From positions 218,259 through 282,258 of the forward strand of contig NZ_SJOO01000006.1 in the NCBI RefSeq assembly GCF_004331265.1: a stretch of DNA of 64,000 nt, read 5' to 3'. Under the pieces are notes generated by a model that made no database searches, had not been told where the DNA came from, and saw only the letters and a program-made list of their open reading frames with translations. Source of the stretch: Enterobacter wuhouensis (GTDB taxonomy: Bacteria; Pseudomonadota; Gammaproteobacteria; Enterobacterales; Enterobacteriaceae). Each line of letters opens with the position of its first letter. Within the stretch, counting starts at the first letter, position 1. The position numbers and the translations under genes are program-made. Below are positions 1-9,910 of the stretch, piece by piece.

Positions 1-14
1 TGTTGTTGAAATGA
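1..14 (+). CDS. selA: selA, last codons only (L-seryl-tRNA(Sec) selenium transferase)
   Basis: In the third frame the first bases read Leu-Leu-Lys followed by TGA at 12-14, and this stop overlaps the ATG of selB in an ATGA arrangement. In enterobacteria selA lies directly upstream of selB and is translationally coupled to it, so this is probably the selA tail. Only three codons are visible, so the call rests on context. Confidence 0.5.
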
Positions 15-1849
15 TTATTGCCACCGCCGGTCACGTCGACCACGGAAAAACCACCTTGCTGCAGGCAATCACCGGCGTAAACGCCGATCGTCTGCCGGAA
101 GAGAAAAAGCGCGGTATGACCATCGATCTGGGCTATGCCTACTGGCCACAGCCGGATGGCCGCGTGCTGGGATTTATTGACGTGCCCGGCCACGAAAAGT
201 TTCTTTCTAACATGCTGGCGGGCGTCGGGGGTATTGACCATGCCCTGCTGGTGGTGGCCTGCGACGACGGCGTGATGACGCAAACGCGCGAGCATCTGGC
301 GATCCTGCAGCTTACGGGCAACCCGCAGCTGACCGTTGCGCTAACAAAAGCCGACCGCGTAGATGACGCCCGTATTGAGGAGGTACGCGATCGGGTGCAG
401 GCGACGCTGCGCGAGTTTGGTTTTTCGGATGCTTCACTGTTTGTCACGGTGGCGACAGAAGGACGCGGTATTGACGAACTTCGCGACCATTTGCAGCAGT
501 TGCCCTCTCGCGAGCACGCCGATCACCATCGTTTCCGCCTGGCTATCGACCGCGCGTTTACCGTAAAGGGCGCAGGCCTGGTGGTGACGGGAACGGCCCT
601 GAGCGGCGAAGTGAAGGTAGGCGACACGCTGTGGCTCACGGGCGTTAACAAGCCCATGCGCGTGCGCGGACTGCATGCCCAGAATCAGCCAACGGAGAGG
701 GCGTATGCCGGGCAGCGTATTGCGCTGAATATCGCCGGTGATGCAGAAAAAGAGCAGCTTAATCGGGGAGACTGGCTGCTTGCTGATGCACCACCTGAAC
801 CGTCCGAGCGGGTGATTGTTGCCCTGCAGGCCCATACTCCGCTCACGCAGTGGCAGCCGCTGCATATTCACCATGCGGCCAGCCATATTACCGGGCGCGT
901 ATCGCTGCTGGAGAACGACCTCGCTGAGCTGGTGTTCGATTCCCCGCTCTGGCTAGCGGATAACGATCGTCTGGTGCTGCGCGACATCTCGGCGCGGGAA
1001 ACGCTGGCAGGCGCGCGCGTGGTGACGCTCAATCCGCCGCGTCGCGGCAAGCGTAAGCCAGAGTATCTTCAGTGGCTGGCGACGCTGGCGCAGGCCAGCG
1101 ATGATAAATCCGCATTGCTGGTCCATCTCGAACGGGGCGCAGTCAACCTTGCCGATTTTGCATGGGCCCGCCAGCTGAGCGGAGAGGGTTTGCGCCTGTT
1201 GACCCAGGAGCCCGGCTTTATCCAGTCCGGTTACAGCCTGCTGAATGCGCCCGTTGCGGCGCGCTGGCAGCGTAAAATCCTCACCACGCTTGCGACCTAT
1301 CATGAGCAGCATCAGGATGAACCCGGCCCCGGTCGTGAACGTCTGCGGCGCATGGCGCTGCCGATGGAAGACGATGCGCTGGTACTGCTGCTGATTGAAA
1401 ACATGCGCGAAAGCGGCGAGATCGCCAGCCATCACGGCTGGCTGCATCTGCCGGATCACAAGGCGGGCTTTACCACAGAGCAGGAAGCAGCCTGGCTAAA
1501 AGCGGCTCCTCTGTTCGGCGATGAGCCGTGGTGGGTTCGCGATCTCGCCCGCGAAACGAATACCGACGAGCAGATAATGCGTCAGGTGTTACGCCACGCG
1601 GCGCAGCAGGGGCTAATAGTGGCGATCGTGAAAGATCGTTATTACCGTAACGATCGGATTGTGGCGTTTGCCAACATGATCCGCGAGCTTGACCGGGCGC
1701 GGGGATCGACCTGTGCGGCGGACTTCCGCGACCGGCTTAACGTGGGGCGCAAGCTGGCCATCCAGATCCTGGAGTATTTCAACCGCATTGGGTTTACGCG
1801 CCGTCGCGGCAATGACCATGTGCTTCGCGACGCGCAGCTGTTCCCCTAA
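11..1849 (+). CDS. selB: Selenocysteine-specific elongation factor SelB
   Basis: GTPase that brings Sec-tRNA(Sec) to the ribosome at UGA codons followed by a SECIS hairpin, needed for formate dehydrogenases. The protein has 612 residues (E. coli about 614). The first 170 residues form an EF-Tu-like GTPase: P-loop GHVDHGKT at 7-14, switch region with GMTIDLG, DVPGHEKF as the G3 motif, and TKAD as the G4 motif. EF-Tu-like domains II and III follow, then a C-terminal part of winged-helix repeats that binds the SECIS RNA. The start overlaps the putative selA stop, and the end overlaps the convergent ROK gene by four bases. Confidence 0.97.
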   Translation: MIIATAGHVDHGKTTLLQAITGVNADRLPEEKKRGMTIDLGYAYWPQPDGRVLGFIDVPGHEKFLSNMLAGVGGIDHALLVVACDDGVMTQTREHLAILQLTGNPQLTVALTKADRVDDARIEEVRDRVQATLREFGFSDASLFVTVATEGRGIDELRDHLQQLPSREHADHHRFRLAIDRAFTVKGAGLVVTGTALSGEVKVGDTLWLTGVNKPMRVRGLHAQNQPTERAYAGQRIALNIAGDAEKEQLNRGDWLLADAPPEPSERVIVALQAHTPLTQWQPLHIHHAASHITGRVSLLENDLAELVFDSPLWLADNDRLVLRDISARETLAGARVVTLNPPRRGKRKPEYLQWLATLAQASDDKSALLVHLERGAVNLADFAWARQLSGEGLRLLTQEPGFIQSGYSLLNAPVAARWQRKILTTLATYHEQHQDEPGPGRERLRRMALPMEDDALVLLLIENMRESGEIASHHGWLHLPDHKAGFTTEQEAAWLKAAPLFGDEPWWVRDLARETNTDEQIMRQVLRHAAQQGLIVAIVKDRYYRNDRIVAFANMIRELDRARGSTCAADFRDRLNVGRKLAIQILEYFNRIGFTRRRGNDHVLRDAQLFP

Positions 1850-2718
1850 GCGTTCTGCTTCGCCAGCCAGACCGCGCCCAGCCGTCCCGCCTGGTTACCG
1901 AGTTCGCAGGGCAGAATGGGCACCTTGAGCGCTTCCCACTCTTCGAACCGCTGCAAATACTTATCGAGCAGGAGGTAAATTTTCTCCTGCTCGCTAATTC
2001 CGCCGCCAATCAGCACCACCTGTGGGTCAAACATGGAGATCACGCTGTAAACGCCGCGGGACAAAAAATGCGCCCACTCTTCAATGGCTTCGTGCAGATG
2101 GACGTCGCTCTCCATGCGCTTGAACAGCTCCTCGCCGTGGGGCATTTCATCTTCAGAAAGCCGCAGCGCGCGGCTGCAGGCCTTCATCAGGCCGCTGGCA
2201 GACGCCACCTCGTGCATGCACTCGCCGTTATTGCCGACCGGAAGCACGCCAAACTCTCCCGCCCGATAGTGTGAGCCGCGATAGAGATCGCCTTCCATCA
2301 CAATTCCCCCGCCGATGCCGGTTCCTATCGTGATGCACACGAAATGCGCGTAGTCCTTGCCCGCGCCCTGCCAGCGTTCACCCAGCGCCGCGCAGTTGGC
2401 GTCGTTTTCAATGGTGACAGGGAGATCGGTCAGGCCAGCAAAGAGTTCGCACAGGTTTTCGCCGTCAAGGTAGTCGAGCGCCCCCGCTTTTGCCGCTTCG
2501 CCGGTATGGTGATTGATGTGGCCGGGAAAGCTCACGCCGATGCCAGCGATGTCATGTTCCTTTTGATAGGCGGCAACCACCGCTTTCCACTTCTTTTTGA
2601 AGGCGTTTTCATCTTCGGGCGTATCGTATTCATCAGACACAATTTCCCTGCCGTTCTCATCAATCACGCCGTGTTTAATGTGCGTTCCACCTACGTCAAA
2701 GCCGATAAACAGCTGCAT
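1846..2718 (-). CDS. ROK-family sugar kinase
   Basis: Predicted cytoplasmic sugar kinase of 290 residues. The N-terminal phosphate-binding loop DVGGTHIK, the ENDANCAALGE segment with the presumed catalytic Asp, and TIGTGIGGGIV are typical of the ROK fold. There is no N-terminal helix-turn-helix, so it is a kinase rather than a NagC-type repressor. The usual CxCGxxGCxE zinc motif is missing: the corresponding stretch reads PVGNNGECMHE, as in the zinc-less ROK kinases. The substrate cannot be read from the sequence. It stands alone and is convergent with selB, in the place where E. coli carries the alcohol dehydrogenase gene yiaY. Confidence 0.85.
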   Translation of the reverse strand: MQLFIGFDVGGTHIKHGVIDENGREIVSDEYDTPEDENAFKKKWKAVVAAYQKEHDIAGIGVSFPGHINHHTGEAAKAGALDYLDGENLCELFAGLTDLPVTIENDANCAALGERWQGAGKDYAHFVCITIGTGIGGGIVMEGDLYRGSHYRAGEFGVLPVGNNGECMHEVASASGLMKACSRALRLSEDEMPHGEELFKRMESDVHLHEAIEEWAHFLSRGVYSVISMFDPQVVLIGGGISEQEKIYLLLDKYLQRFEEWEALKVPILPCELGNQAGRLGAVWLAKQNA

Positions 2719-2821
2719 CGCGTCGTTCCTCGTGAGCCCTTGAACTGTTAAGTATGGCTCAGCGGCGGAAACGAAACGTAAAGTACGGTAATCCGTGATA
2801 CGGCTCGTAAACCCGTCACCC

Positions 2822-2842
2822 GCTGGCGAGAAAATCGCCAGC
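2822..2842 (+). promoter_or_regulatory. 8-bp hairpin in the aldB upstream region
   Basis: Perfect inverted repeat: arms GCTGGCGA (2822-2829) and TCGCCAGC (2835-2842) around a five-base loop, about 40 bases before the aldB start. No T-run follows, so it is not an obvious intrinsic terminator. Its role is unknown. The 165-base gap between the ROK gene and aldB otherwise holds the aldB promoter region, in which I could not place convincing boxes. Confidence 0.5.
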
Positions 2843-2883
2843 CGCAGCTACCCTTGTTGTACACCAACAGCAAGGAGACGGAC

Positions 2884-4422
2884 ATGACGAACAATCCTCC
2901 CTCATCGCGCGTTCAGCCCGGCGAGTATGGTTTTCCCCTCAAGCTGAAGCCCCGTTATGACAACTTTATCGGCGGCGACTGGGTCGCTCCCGTCGACGGC
3001 GAATACTATTCCAATCTAACGCCCGTCACCGGCCAGCCGCTGTGTGAAATAGCCAGTTCGGGCAGGCGCGATATCGATCTGGCCCTGGACGCGGCGCACA
3101 GCGCCAAAGATAAATGGGGGCAAACCTCCGTTCAGGACAGAGCCGCCATCTTGTTCAAAATTGCCGATCGGATGGAGCAGAACCTCGAGCTGCTGGCAAC
3201 GGCGGAGACCTGGGATAACGGCAAACCGATCCGTGAAACCATGGCGGCGGATGTGCCGCTGGCGATTGACCACTTTCGTTATTTTGCCTCCTCCATTCGT
3301 GCTCAGGAGGGGGGGATCAGTGAAGTCGATAAAGATACCGTGGCGTATCACTTCCACGAGCCGCTGGGCGTGGTGGGACAAATTATTCCGTGGAACTTCC
3401 CGCTGCTGATGGCGAGCTGGAAAATGGCCCCCGCCCTGGCGGCAGGCAACTGCGTGGTACTCAAACCTGCGCGCTTAACGCCGCTTTCCGTGCTGCTGTT
3501 AATGGAGGTGATTGGCGATCTGCTGCCTCCGGGCGTTATCAACGTGGTCAACGGTGCGGGCGGCGAAATCGGGGAATATCTGGCGACCTCAAAGCGTATC
3601 GCCAAAGTCGCGTTTACCGGATCGACGGAAGTGGGGCAGCAGATCATGCAGTATGCGACCCAGAACATCATTCCGGTGACGCTGGAGCTGGGCGGCAAAT
3701 CCCCGAACATCTTCTTTGCTGACGTGATGGATGAAGAGGACGCCTTCTTCGATAAAGCGCTGGAAGGGTTTGCGCTCTTTGCGTTCAACCAGGGCGAAGT
3801 CTGCACCTGCCCAAGCCGCGCGCTGGTGCAGGAGTCCATTTATGAGCGCTTCATGGAGCGGGCGATCCGCCGCGTGGAGTCGATCCGCAGCGGTAACCCA
3901 CTCGATAACGTCACGCAGATGGGCGCGCAGGTGTCGCATGGACAGCTGGAAACCATCCTCAACTACATTGATATTGGCAAAAAAGAGGGGGCCGATGTCC
4001 TGACCGGCGGTAGACGCAAGATGCTGGGCGGCGATCTGCAGGAAGGATATTACCTTGAGCCGACGATCCTGTCCGGTAAAAACAACATGCGCGTTTTCCA
4101 GGAGGAGATTTTCGGACCGGTGCTGGCCGTGACGACCTTCAAAACGATGGAGGAGGCGCTGGAAATTGCCAACGACACGCAGTACGGCCTGGGGGCGGGC
4201 GTCTGGAGCCGTAACGGTAATCTGGCTTATAAGATGGGCCGGGGCATTCAGGCCGGGCGCGTATGGACCAACTGCTACCACGCCTATCCGGCACATGCCG
4301 CGTTCGGCGGCTACAAACAGTCGGGCATTGGGCGTGAAACCCATAAGATGATGCTGGAGCACTACCAGCAGACAAAATGCCTGCTGGTAAGCTATTCCGA
4401 TAAACCACTGGGGCTGTTTTAA
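2884..4422 (+). CDS. aldB: Aldehyde dehydrogenase AldB
   Basis: NADP-dependent aldehyde dehydrogenase of 512 residues, same length as E. coli AldB and nearly identical over its whole length. It oxidises acetaldehyde and other small aldehydes in the cytoplasm. Visible signatures are IIPWNFPLL (cofactor region), FTGSTEVG (nucleotide loop), LELGGKSPN (general-base Glu) and [12 protein letters not shown] with the catalytic Cys. The start at 2884 is chosen over the upstream in-frame codon at 2854 because AAGGAGA stands seven bases before it and the N-terminus MTNNPPS matches E. coli. In E. coli the gene is a stationary-phase, CRP- and Fis-controlled gene. Its stop overlaps that of yiaU by four bases. 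Confidence 0.97.
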   Translation: MTNNPPSSRVQPGEYGFPLKLKPRYDNFIGGDWVAPVDGEYYSNLTPVTGQPLCEIASSGRRDIDLALDAAHSAKDKWGQTSVQDRAAILFKIADRMEQNLELLATAETWDNGKPIRETMAADVPLAIDHFRYFASSIRAQEGGISEVDKDTVAYHFHEPLGVVGQIIPWNFPLLMASWKMAPALAAGNCVVLKPARLTPLSVLLLMEVIGDLLPPGVINVVNGAGGEIGEYLATSKRIAKVAFTGSTEVGQQIMQYATQNIIPVTLELGGKSPNIFFADVMDEEDAFFDKALEGFALFAFNQGEVCTCPSRALVQESIYERFMERAIRRVESIRSGNPLDNVTQMGAQVSHGQLETILNYIDIGKKEGADVLTGGRRKMLGGDLQEGYYLEPTILSGKNNMRVFQEEIFGPVLAVTTFKTMEEALEIANDTQYGLGAGVWSRNGNLAYKMGRGIQAGRVWTNCYHAYPAHAAFGGYKQSGIGRETHKMMLEHYQQTKCLLVSYSDKPLGLF

Positions 4423-5384
4423 TCGTCCTGCTCAGGTCGTCCGTGGACGGCCTGAGCAATCTTATGCCGCAGGTGGTTTAATATGCCATCCAGCACATAC
4501 TGTACGCGCCAGGGTTGATATTCCCGCTTGCGGAAAATGGCGGTGAGATCGATCCACCACTCTTCCTGATGCGGGAAGCAGGGAACCAGTGCGCCGTGGG
4601 TTAACTCTTTTTTCAGACTCTCTTTCGGCGCGAATACAATGCCAAGATTATTTCTTGCCAGTTCCAGCGCCGTTTGCGTGTTGTCGCAGATATAATTTCC
4701 CGTCACTTTGTAATCGCAAATATCCTCGCTGCCGTGAGCGCGAAAACGCCAGATGTTGGCATCGTCCACCAGCATCGAGTCTATTAATATACACGAGTGG
4801 TTGATGAGATCGTCAGGGCCACTGATGGGATGTAAATTTAAATAATCTTTGGTTGCAAATGCCGTGACGGAATATTGTGTTAATACGCTCGCCACTAAAT
4901 TTTCATCTTTGGGCTGGGCGTAGGTAATTAAAATATCGCAGTCCTCAGGAAATGAGACGCCTTCAGAGAATTCATTGCGATCGAGGTTGTACGTTTTGAG
5001 CGAGAGGCGAATATCGCCGATCTCTTTAATTTTATGGATAACATGGCGTGCGAGGTATGTGACTATGCCGGTCGGCGCATAAATTGTCACTTTCCCACGC
5101 TTTTCATGCTTATAATCAGCAATGAAATTAATGAGTTGGGTGTTTTTATCCAGCGTGGCGTCAATATAGGGGAGTAAGGCCTCCCCAAACTGAGTGAGCG
5201 CCAGCTGGCGGGTGGTTCGTTCGAAAACCTTGAGCCCAACGCGCGTTTCAAAATCAGACAGATACTTGCTCACGTTGGCCTGCGCCATTCCTAACAGTGC
5301 GGCGGCGTCACCAATGCTGTGCGTTGCCGCAATGACGGAAATAATTTTTAGCTCACGCGGTTTTAATTGCAGGTTAGCCATCAT
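4419..5384 (-). CDS. yiaU: LysR-family regulator YiaU
   Basis: LysR-type transcription factor of about 321 residues. The N-terminal winged helix-turn-helix runs through [29 protein letters not shown] style residues 20-50, followed by the long linker helix and a C-terminal effector-binding domain of two Rossmann-like lobes. It is the orthologue of E. coli YiaU (324 aa, MMANL N-terminus), which supports the ATG at 5384; a GTG two codons upstream (5390) is the alternative. It is divergent from yiaT, the usual arrangement of a LysR regulator and its target. In E. coli yiaW and yiaV lie between aldB and yiaU; they are absent here. The inducer is unknown. Confidence 0.9.
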   Translation of the reverse strand: MMANLQLKPRELKIISVIAATHSIGDAAALLGMAQANVSKYLSDFETRVGLKVFERTTRQLALTQFGEALLPYIDATLDKNTQLINFIADYKHEKRGKVTIYAPTGIVTYLARHVIHKIKEIGDIRLSLKTYNLDRNEFSEGVSFPEDCDILITYAQPKDENLVASVLTQYSVTAFATKDYLNLHPISGPDDLINHSCILIDSMLVDDANIWRFRAHGSEDICDYKVTGNYICDNTQTALELARNNLGIVFAPKESLKKELTHGALVPCFPHQEEWWIDLTAIFRKREYQPWRVQYVLDGILNHLRHKIAQAVHGRPEQDD

Positions 5385-5394
5385 GCGCACCCAT

Positions 5395-5414
5395 CTATAT
5401 GATTTCTTATATAG
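5395..5414. promoter_or_regulatory. Candidate operator between yiaU and yiaT
   Basis: AT-rich inverted repeat CTATAT (5395-5400) / ATATAG (5409-5414) with an 8-base spacer, immediately before the yiaU start in the divergent intergenic region. Position and dyad symmetry suit autoregulation by YiaU, but LysR boxes usually have a longer T-N11-A form, so the assignment is tentative. Confidence 0.35.
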
Positions 5415-5501
5415 TATTATATAAACGGTATCGTTGCATGGGTAAATTTGTAACCATTATTATGCGCCACGCGAGTTGGGCGTTTAAATGGATTGCAAAG
5501 A

Positions 5502-6242
5502 ATGACTGTTAAAAATAATTTACTGATTGCTGCCGCGTTATTCGTAACGTCATCTGCAATGGCGGGTGATTTATCACTTGGGGCGGGTGCGGTATTTAAT
5601 GAATCGCCTTATAAGGGGTATAACGAAAATACCACCGCCGTACCTTTAGTGAGCTACGAAGGCGATCGTTTTTACGTCCGTCAGACCACCGGGGGATGGA
5701 TCCTGTGGAAAGACAGCAAGAATGAAATCAGCCTGACCGCATCCTGGATGCCGCTGAGTTTCGATCCCGACGACAACGACGACCGTCAGATGAAACATCT
5801 TGATGAGCGTAAGGCCTCGGCGTTCCTCGGCGGCGCGTACTACCGCCATGAAAGCTGGGGGAGCCTTAAATTTGCCGTCTCCGGCGATGCAATGGACGAA
5901 AGCGGCGGCGTGGTGGGTGAGATCTCTTACTTCCATCCCATCCGCATGGATCGCCTGACGCTGATCCCTTCCTTGGGCGTTTTCTACAGCGACGAAAGCT
6001 ACAACGACTACTACTACGGCGTCTCCGGCAGCGAGTCGCGTCGTTCGGGTCTTGATGAATACGCCGCAGGCGACAGCTGGACGCCGTACGTCGGCCTGGC
6101 CGCGAAATATCAGCTGACGCAGAACCTGTTCCTGAATGCGAGCGCGGTGTATACCGCGCTGCCTGACGACGTGAAGAACAGCCCGATGATTGACCGCGAC
6201 GACAGCTTCGCGCTGATGACAGGCATTACCTGGCGTTTCTGA
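5502..6242 (+). CDS. yiaT: MipA/OmpV-family outer-membrane protein YiaT
   Basis: Predicted outer-membrane beta-barrel of 246 residues, the same length as E. coli YiaT. A signal peptide covers about residues 1-22 (MTVKNNLL..., cleavage after AMA). The mature part shows alternating beta-strand patterns, many aromatic residues, and ends in WRF with a C-terminal Phe, the usual barrel-assembly signal. MipA/OmpV relatives include the MltA-interacting scaffold protein, but the role of YiaT itself is not known. The ATG at 5502 is preferred to a TTG at 5493 by codon type and length. It is probably controlled by the divergent YiaU. Confidence 0.9.
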   Translation: MTVKNNLLIAAALFVTSSAMAGDLSLGAGAVFNESPYKGYNENTTAVPLVSYEGDRFYVRQTTGGWILWKDSKNEISLTASWMPLSFDPDDNDDRQMKHLDERKASAFLGGAYYRHESWGSLKFAVSGDAMDESGGVVGEISYFHPIRMDRLTLIPSLGVFYSDESYNDYYYGVSGSESRRSGLDEYAAGDSWTPYVGLAAKYQLTQNLFLNASAVYTALPDDVKNSPMIDRDDSFALMTGITWRF

Positions 6243-6250
6243 TTGCCCAA

Positions 6251-6318
6251 AGCCGGGTGGCGGCTCCGCCTTACCCGGCCTACGTAGGGCACATCGTAGG
6301 CCCGGTAAGCGCAGCGCC
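6251..6318. repeat. Pair of REP elements (BIME-like)
   Basis: Two inverted REP units: a GCCGGGTGGCG-type hairpin ending in CCGGCCTAC at 6251-6284, and a reverse unit GTAGGCCCGGTAAGCG at 6296-6318. They fill the gap between the 3' ends of yiaT and the GH127 gene. REP pairs between convergent genes commonly stabilise or end transcripts. Confidence 0.85.
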
Positions 6319-6323
6319 GTTAA

Positions 6324-8273
6324 TTATGCCTCATCCACCCAGATGCGCATTTCCCCTTCGCCCCGATTCGCCCAGCTAAACCACGGAATAAAGGTCAGGG
6401 TCCGGGGCTGTCGTTGAACGGGCGAGCGGTCGTACTGCCACAGCGCATCCGTCTCCTTCACGTGACACCCCATCCCCTCTGTCTGGATCAGCATCTTATG
6501 CGCGAAAATCCCTTTCCCTTCAAAGACCCGAAATTCGCCGTCAGCGGGCAGGGAGAGGTTATGCAGATCCGCACCGTTGTCGGCCTCTTCCAGACAGTAG
6601 ACCAGCGGGCCGCGCTGCAGCGCAACTTTTCCGGCCTGCTGGCGCACCTGCGGGTTGCCATACACGCGGCGTACCGGCATGGGCAACGTCAGCGTAATGA
6701 CGTCACCCTCCTGCCAGCTGCGGGTGAGGTAGAGGTATCCGCGGGATACGTCACCCGTTACCGCTTCGCCATTTAATGAAACATCAGGCGACGCGCACCA
6801 GTCCGGCAGGCGCAGAGCCAGCGTGTGTGTAACGGCGACCGGAGAGGCGATCTCGATTTTCACCTGCTCATGCCACGGATAGTTTCCGCTGATACGCAGC
6901 TGCAGCGACTGATTGCCAACCGGGATCGCTACGTCGTTGCCCACGTACAGATTGATAAATAGCGCATCCGGACGAACGGTATAGACGTAATGACCCAGCG
7001 AGGTCAGCACGCGGGCAATGTTTGGCGGACAGCAGGCGCAGCCAAACCAGCGCTGGCGTACCGGCTTGACGTGGTCGTAGATATGGTTAAAGGCCAGCGT
7101 TTTCGGGTGTACTTCGAGTGGGTTCACGTAGAAGAAATGCTTCCCGTCCAGCGCCATTCCGCCCAGCACCGTGTTGTATAACGCGCGCTCCATGACGTCG
7201 GCATAGTGACCGTCCGCCTCCATCTCCAGCATTCGGCGGGCAAACATCATCAGGCCGATTGAGGCGCAGCTTTCAGCGTAAACCGTATCGTTGGGCAGAT
7301 CGTAATCGCTGCTGAAGGCTTCGCCGCTGCTCTGGGAGCCGATCCCGCCGGTGATGTAGAGCTGGCGCTGCGCCATGTTTTTCCACAGCCGCAGGCAGTC
7401 CTGGCGTTTTCCTTCGTCATTGCTCAGGCGCGCCAGATGCGCCATGCCTGCCATCAGGTAGACAAAACGGACGGCGTGACCGATGGCCGTTTGCTGTTCG
7501 GCAAGAGGCTGATGCGCCTGGCTGTAGGCTTTGTCCTTGACCATCCAGGCCGGACCATAGGTGTTCCAGTATGATGTTCTGCCGCGCTTCTCATATTCGA
7601 TATCGTAGAAGTGAGGCTGCACGCCGCGTTGTTCAACGAAATATTTCACCAGCGTGAGGTAGCGGGGCTCCTGCGTGACGTCGTAAAGCCGCATCAGCGC
7701 CAGCTCGATTTCCGGGTGGCCCGGATAACCATGTAGCTGGTTTTCACCGGGGCCAAACACGCTGTCGATATGGTCCGCCAGCCTGCAGACCACATCCAGC
7801 AGACGGCGTTTCCCTGTTCCCTGGAAATACGCCACGCCCGCTTCAATCATATGTCCGGCGCAGTACAGCTCGTGGCATTCGGCCAGATTCGTCCAGCGCT
7901 CCTCGGGGGCTCTCACCGTAAAGTACGTGTTGAGATAGCCATCTTCACACTGCGCTGCGGCAATCAGTTCAATGACCTCGTCGGCGGTTTTTTCCAGTTC
8001 AGCATCCGGTTTCTGGCACAGCGACCACGCCACGGCTTCGAGCCATTTCGCCACGTCGCTATCCTGAAATACCATGCCGTAAAACTCACCCTTTTCCAGC
8101 CCCGCCGCAATGCGGAAGTTGGTGATGGCGTGGCTCGGTTCGGCTTCGGTTACCCGGTCGTTTAGCGCCTCCCACTGGTAGGGGATCACCACATCACGCA
8201 CCAGCCGTTGGTACTGGCCGAGAAACGGATCGTTAATTTTCAGTTGATGCAGGTCGGCTTCCATTATGGACAT
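6324..8273 (-). CDS. GH127-family beta-L-arabinofuranosidase
   Basis: Glycoside hydrolase of about 649 residues without a signal peptide, hence cytoplasmic. The family releases L-arabinose from beta-L-arabinofuranosides such as those on hydroxyproline-rich plant cell-wall glycoproteins. The zinc-thiolate site of GH127 can be recognised: YAESCAS gives Glu334 and Cys336, and CACCPPN gives Cys414 and Cys415, matching Glu338/Cys340 and Cys417/Cys418 of Bifidobacterium HypBA1, where Cys417 is the nucleophile. An (alpha/alpha)6 barrel precedes C-terminal beta-sandwich domains. The ATG at 8273 has GAGGAG eight bases upstream. It is the second gene of an operon, ten bases after the symporter stop. 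Confidence 0.9.
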   Translation of the reverse strand: MSIMEADLHQLKINDPFLGQYQRLVRDVVIPYQWEALNDRVTEAEPSHAITNFRIAAGLEKGEFYGMVFQDSDVAKWLEAVAWSLCQKPDAELEKTADEVIELIAAAQCEDGYLNTYFTVRAPEERWTNLAECHELYCAGHMIEAGVAYFQGTGKRRLLDVVCRLADHIDSVFGPGENQLHGYPGHPEIELALMRLYDVTQEPRYLTLVKYFVEQRGVQPHFYDIEYEKRGRTSYWNTYGPAWMVKDKAYSQAHQPLAEQQTAIGHAVRFVYLMAGMAHLARLSNDEGKRQDCLRLWKNMAQRQLYITGGIGSQSSGEAFSSDYDLPNDTVYAESCASIGLMMFARRMLEMEADGHYADVMERALYNTVLGGMALDGKHFFYVNPLEVHPKTLAFNHIYDHVKPVRQRWFGCACCPPNIARVLTSLGHYVYTVRPDALFINLYVGNDVAIPVGNQSLQLRISGNYPWHEQVKIEIASPVAVTHTLALRLPDWCASPDVSLNGEAVTGDVSRGYLYLTRSWQEGDVITLTLPMPVRRVYGNPQVRQQAGKVALQRGPLVYCLEEADNGADLHNLSLPADGEFRVFEGKGIFAHKMLIQTEGMGCHVKETDALWQYDRSPVQRQPRTLTFIPWFSWANRGEGEMRIWVDEA

Positions 8274-8283
8274 ATCGTTCTCC

Positions 8284-9684
8284 TCAGGAGGGTACGTGAC
8301 GCTGGCGCAGGTCGGTGGCAATGCGCGACATCATTGGATTGTTAAGCCTGCACCAACGGATAGACACGGCCAGCAGCAGATGGAAAAGGGCGGGGAGCAG
8401 CGTCTCCATGGCGGTGATGCCCTGCAGCGAGGCAGGCGTTTGATTGCCCGCGCCCGGCTGGTAGGCGACGGCGATAAACACCAGGCTGATGATCCCGGCG
8501 CTGGATGCCCACGCGAGCTTGATGAAAAACAGGTTAAAGGCGAAGTTCATGCCTGATGAGCGCACGCCGGTTTTCCACTCGCCGTAGTCGTCGGCAAAGG
8601 CCATCAGCGAAAAGTGCAGCGGCAGGGTAAAGCCCAGAATAACGCCGTTGCTCAGAATGATAATCAGCCATAGCGTCTGGTGCGCCGGGCCGCCCGGCAG
8701 GAACCACATGCCCACCGCCAGCGCGGCCAGCACCAGGTTGGTGTAGTAGTAAAGCTTGACGGTATCGATACGACGAGTGAGCGGGCTAACGATCACCGCG
8801 CCCAGAATGGCGGCAAAGGTCACCATAGTGAAAAACAGCGAGGTGTACGCCGTGCTGCCCTGAAGCACGTAGGTGATGAAGTACATGTAGCCGCCGCCGC
8901 GAATGTTGAAGACGTTGATCAGCAGGAACGACATCACCAGCATCAGCAGCAGCTGGTCGTTGTTGCGCAGCCCGGCGAGATGTTCGCGCAGCGTGAATTT
9001 GCCCATCAGCGCCAGCGGTACGCGCTCGCGCACCCAAAAGAAACAGCACAGGAACATCACCACGGCGATAGCGCACAGCACGCCGACCCCGAGCTGATAC
9101 CCCTTCGCGGTATCGCCCTGGCCCAGCTCCGCCACCAGCCACGGCAGGCCAACGGAAACCAAAAAGCCCGCCACGCCGCAGAGGACAAATCGCCAGGACT
9201 GGCAGGAGATAACCTCGCCGTGGCGGGTGGTCATGGTATTGATCAGCGCGCAGTAGGGCACGTTGATGGCGGTATAGCCGACGGACAGCAGCAGATAGGT
9301 GCCGAACGCCCAGGCGATTTTCACCCCCATGCCGGCGTCCGGTACGGTGAAGGTCAGCACGCCGATAATGCCAATCGGCAGCGCCACCCACAGCTGCCAG
9401 GGGCGGAAGCGTCCCCAGCGGCTTTGCGTGCGGTCGGCAATGATGCCCATCACCGGATCGGAAATCGCGTCAAACACGCGCAGGGCAATAAACAGCGTGC
9501 CCACAAGCGCCGGGGTCAGGCCAAATACATCGGTGTAGAAAAAGGTCAGAAAGTTCATGATCAGGCAGGTCATCACCGTGCCGCCCGCGTCGCCCAGGCC
9601 GTAGCCAATTTTCTCGCGAACGGACAAACGGTCATCTATCGCCCGGTGTGCAACGTCAGACTCTGTAATCGGTGTGGAAGTCAT
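8284..9684 (-). CDS. GPH-family glycoside:cation symporter
   Basis: Inner-membrane transporter of 466 residues with about twelve hydrophobic segments, related to MelB, YicJ and XynB of the glycoside-pentoside-hexuronide family. The N-terminal half holds [14 protein letters not shown] and [24 protein letters not shown], the conserved family signature after helix 2. It probably imports small arabinose-containing glycosides for the GH127 enzyme encoded just downstream. It is first in the two-gene operon and divergent from an AraC-type regulator across 226 bases of AT-rich DNA, where TGTGA near 9820 is only a weak partial match to a CRP site. Confidence 0.9.
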   Translation of the reverse strand: MTSTPITESDVAHRAIDDRLSVREKIGYGLGDAGGTVMTCLIMNFLTFFYTDVFGLTPALVGTLFIALRVFDAISDPVMGIIADRTQSRWGRFRPWQLWVALPIGIIGVLTFTVPDAGMGVKIAWAFGTYLLLSVGYTAINVPYCALINTMTTRHGEVISCQSWRFVLCGVAGFLVSVGLPWLVAELGQGDTAKGYQLGVGVLCAIAVVMFLCCFFWVRERVPLALMGKFTLREHLAGLRNNDQLLLMLVMSFLLINVFNIRGGGYMYFITYVLQGSTAYTSLFFTMVTFAAILGAVIVSPLTRRIDTVKLYYYTNLVLAALAVGMWFLPGGPAHQTLWLIIILSNGVILGFTLPLHFSLMAFADDYGEWKTGVRSSGMNFAFNLFFIKLAWASSAGIISLVFIAVAYQPGAGNQTPASLQGITAMETLLPALFHLLLAVSIRWCRLNNPMMSRIATDLRQRHVPS

Positions 9685-9910
9685 CGGGTAACTCCTCGGT
9701 AATCGAATTTATTATCGTATTTGTGCAAGGTACCCCTTTTATTCTGCACTCCACGGAAAGACCAACAAGGGAAGGGAAAAGTATAAAAAGGTGACGATTC
9801 CGACCTGATGGTAAATTTGTGATGCCGATCGAGCAGGTATTTAATTATTTATTAATAATCAATGGATAAACTCAATAATGGCCACATAAAAAGCGGAATG
9901 GTGAATATCC

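Noticed and set aside
6251..6318. CRISPR-like short repeats
   Set aside because: The repeated units here and at the other REP positions are palindromic, occur singly or in inverted pairs and have no regular spacers; no cas genes are present.
8680..9702. 340-codon open frame antisense to the GPH symporter
   Set aside because: Composition (Gln/His/Arg-rich) is that of a complement of membrane-protein codons; the sense protein has clear family motifs.
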